This document shows, one piece after another, positions 5,646-6,352 of a stretch of DNA of 6,352 bases (positions are counted from its first letter, which is position 1; each line of letters starts with the position of its first letter). The notes under the pieces are model-generated. The model ran no database searches. It was not told where the DNA came from and saw only the letters and a list, made by a program, of their open reading frames with translations. Position numbers and translations under genes: made by a program. This DNA comes from Paracoccaceae bacterium (lineage in GTDB: Bacteria; Pseudomonadota; Alphaproteobacteria; Rhodobacterales; Rhodobacteraceae): assembly GCA_007134405.1 (NCBI GenBank), contig SLKW01000053.1, positions 1 to 6,352 of the forward strand, given 5' to 3'.

Positions 5646-6202
5646 GTAAGCGGTGGGTGGGAGCCGCGGTTTTTCGCTGGAGCGGTTTCATGCATGCGAT
5701 GCAGGGAGTTGAACCTGCGGGAGCGTTGTCATGGATCACCAAACTGAGCACCGGATGGAGGTCCGCGAAGGGGTTTCGCGGCTCGAGGTGCTGGAAGGCC
5801 CGACCGGTCGCCGTCGTTGGCCAGAAGATGTAAAGGCGCGGATCGTCGCGGAAAGCTTTCTTTGCGGCGCACGGGTCTGCGATGTGGCGGCGCGTTATGG
5901 GGTCGCTGCGCGGCATCTGTCGAGCTGGCGCAGTCTTGCGCGCAGAGGGCTCCTTACGCTGCCGGCGGAGCAGGAGCCATCCTTCGTGCCGCTCCTGCTG
6001 GAGCCTCCGGAACCGAAGGGGGCGACCTGCCGGCGGCGGGCGGCGATCTGCGGATCGAGATTTCCGGGATGGTGCTGCATGTGCCGTCGGCCTGTTCGGC
6101 GGATCGGGCGGCCTCGGTCGCGGCGGCACTGAGGCGCGCGCTGTGATCTTCCCGGATCAGGCGGTGCGCGTCGTGATGGCGACCAGGCCCGTGGACTTCC
6201 GC
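5646..6202 (+). mobile_element. Left part of an IS66-family insertion sequence, truncated on the right
   Basis: The left end is placed at GTAAGCGG (5646-5653), which fits the 5'-GTAA terminus typical of IS66-family inverted repeats and lies 85 bp before tnpA, a normal distance. The element then shows tnpA and the beginning of tnpB in the standard order with a 4-bp GTGA overlap. IS66 similarity ends at about 6202 inside tnpB, so most of tnpB, the DDE transposase gene tnpC and the right inverted repeat are missing here. They may survive beyond the right edge of the window if the break is a nested insertion. With the right end unseen, the target duplication cannot be checked. Confidence 0.75.
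5731..6146 (+). pseudogene. IS66 tnpA (accessory HTH protein), -1 frameshifted
   Basis: TnpA of IS66 elements is a small DNA-binding accessory protein needed with TnpB and TnpC for transposition. The start at 5731 follows GGGAG at 7-nt spacing. Residues 1-96 read well in frame: MDHQTEHRMEVREGVSRLEV, then a helix-turn-helix segment (about 28-67: RRRWPEDVKARIVAESF, DVAARYGVAARHLSSWR) and FVPLLLEPPEPK. After Lys96 this frame degenerates to an Arg/Cys-rich tail ending at 6132. The proper C-terminus (GGDLRIEISGMVLHVPSACS, then ADRAASVAAALRRAL) continues in the -1 frame and stops at 6146. The switch falls at the five-G run 6018-6022; one extra G would restore a 138-residue protein of normal length. 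Simple indel, assembly error or slippage in the G-run are all possible. Confidence 0.8.
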
Positions 6203-6235
6203 AATTATGCCGAGCGTATGATTATGCGGAGTTGA
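6143..6235 (+). pseudogene. IS66 tnpB fragment, cut after 20 codons
   Basis: The GTG start at 6143 overlaps the tnpA stop as GTGA, the usual translational coupling in IS66 operons. The first 20 residues, MIFPDQAVRVVMATRPVDFR, are the conserved N-terminus of TnpB (IS66 Orf2, normally about 115 residues and usually followed by a Lys-Gly-x-Asp-Gly-Leu-like segment). After Arg20 (codon 6200-6202) the family sequence ends abruptly and the frame reads NYAERMIMRS to a stop at 6233-6235. Those last ten codons come from the adjoining foreign DNA. The protein cannot be functional. Confidence 0.85.
6204..6231. repeat. Pair of 11-bp direct repeats at the tnpB junction
   Basis: ATTATGCCGAG (6204-6214) and ATTATGCGGAG (6221-6231) differ at one position and are spaced 17 bp start to start, starting within two bases of the point where tnpB similarity is lost. 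Tandem sites at this spacing suit a recombinase or transposase binding array at an element end. The role is inferred from position. Confidence 0.6.
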
Positions 6236-6257
6236 GGGCGGCTCTGTAGTGCCGCCC
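6236..6257. terminator. 7-bp GC hairpin downstream of the reverse-strand partial gene
   Basis: GGGCGGC (6236-6242) and GCCGCCC (6251-6257) pair perfectly around the loop TCTGTAGT. On the reverse strand it lies 5 nt after the stop codon of the partial frame ending at 6263, a position typical of terminators. No T-run follows in that direction (TCAACTCC), so strength is uncertain. It could instead be part of the mobile-element end. Confidence 0.45.
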
Positions 6258-6262
6258 GAGAC

Positions 6263-6352
6263 TTATCGGCGTCCTCGCTCAGCATATTTTTGGGCGCTCT
6301 GCACGTCGCTGAGCATGGCGAGGAGCTTGTCCGGCTCTTTGAAGCGGCCGGG
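6263..6352 (-). CDS. C-terminal end of an unidentified protein (runs off the window)
   Basis: The reverse strand is open from the right edge of the window to a TAA at 6263-6265, giving 29 residues: GRFKEPDKLLAMLSDVQSAQ then KYAERGRR at the end, after one leading Pro. The composition is protein-like (mixed charged helix, basic tail) and differs from the low-complexity shadow frames elsewhere. A hairpin follows the stop. I do not recognise the family. Given the element-like repeats just beyond its 3' end, it may encode the recombinase or an accessory gene of the element that interrupted IS66, but this rests on position only. At 90 bp the open frame could also be chance. Confidence 0.35.
   Translation of the reverse strand, partial: PGRFKEPDKLLAMLSDVQSAQKYAERGRR

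Larger units (their letters stand above)
6203..6352. mobile_element. Presumed end of an unidentified mobile element inserted in IS66 tnpB
   Basis: The DNA beginning at about 6203 abruptly replaces tnpB. It opens with two near-identical 11-bp repeats (6204-6231), followed by a 7-bp-stem hairpin (6236-6257) and then the 3' end of a reverse-strand reading frame. Sharp breakage of a conserved gene next to repeated sites is what an inserted element's terminus looks like; repeated binding sites at an end would suit a tyrosine-recombinase (RIT-like) or IS91-like element. The family is not identified, and a deletion or rearrangement junction would look the same. Confidence 0.4.

Overview
This GC-rich 6.35 kb window looks like accessory DNA from an alphaproteobacterium. 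That assignment is an inference from base composition and from the style of the IS66, IS1595 and LysR proteins; no marker gene is present. The window holds one intact cargo block, a probable metal-efflux module, set among several layers of insertion-sequence debris.

Positions 1-790 carry no gene I can support. They include an 8-bp-stem hairpin (173-193) and a very short reverse-strand remnant of an IS256-type transposase (474-515).

Positions 791-4094 are the functional core. A LysR-type regulator is transcribed leftward (791-1684). A 95-bp gap separates it from two rightward genes: a 76-residue free-standing heavy-metal-associated (HMA) domain protein with a CPSC metal site (1780-2010), and a 646-residue P1B-type metal-transporting ATPase (2154-4094) that lacks any HMA domain of its own. 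The likely logic is that the small protein binds or delivers the metal that the ATPase pumps out of the cytoplasm, with the divergent LysR protein as candidate regulator. The ATPase is unusual at its metal-selecting positions: its membrane motif is CPG rather than CPC, CPH or SPC, and a His-x-x-Ser stands in its last helix. Its ion therefore cannot be read from the common subtypes. A 12-bp-stem hairpin between the HMA gene and the ATPase gene, followed by a fresh strong ribosome binding site, could set unequal expression of the two. A 15-bp-stem hairpin follows the ATPase.

Positions 4095-6352 are mobile-element scar tissue. An apparently intact IS1595-family transposase (4432-5316) ends against the first ~38 codons of a reverse-strand gene resembling DUF6880 proteins, which the insertion appears to have cut. 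Just beyond lies the left part of an IS66-family element (from about 5646). Its tnpA is broken by a -1 frameshift at a run of five Gs, and its tnpB is cut after 20 codons at about 6202. The DNA beyond this second junction starts with two near-identical 11-bp repeats and a hairpin, then the 3' end of an unknown reverse-strand reading frame that runs off the window. This looks like the end of another mobile element inserted into the IS66.

No CRISPR array, tRNA or rRNA was seen. The parts most worth following up are the split HMA/CPG-ATPase module under a LysR regulator and the uncharacterised element end at about 6203.
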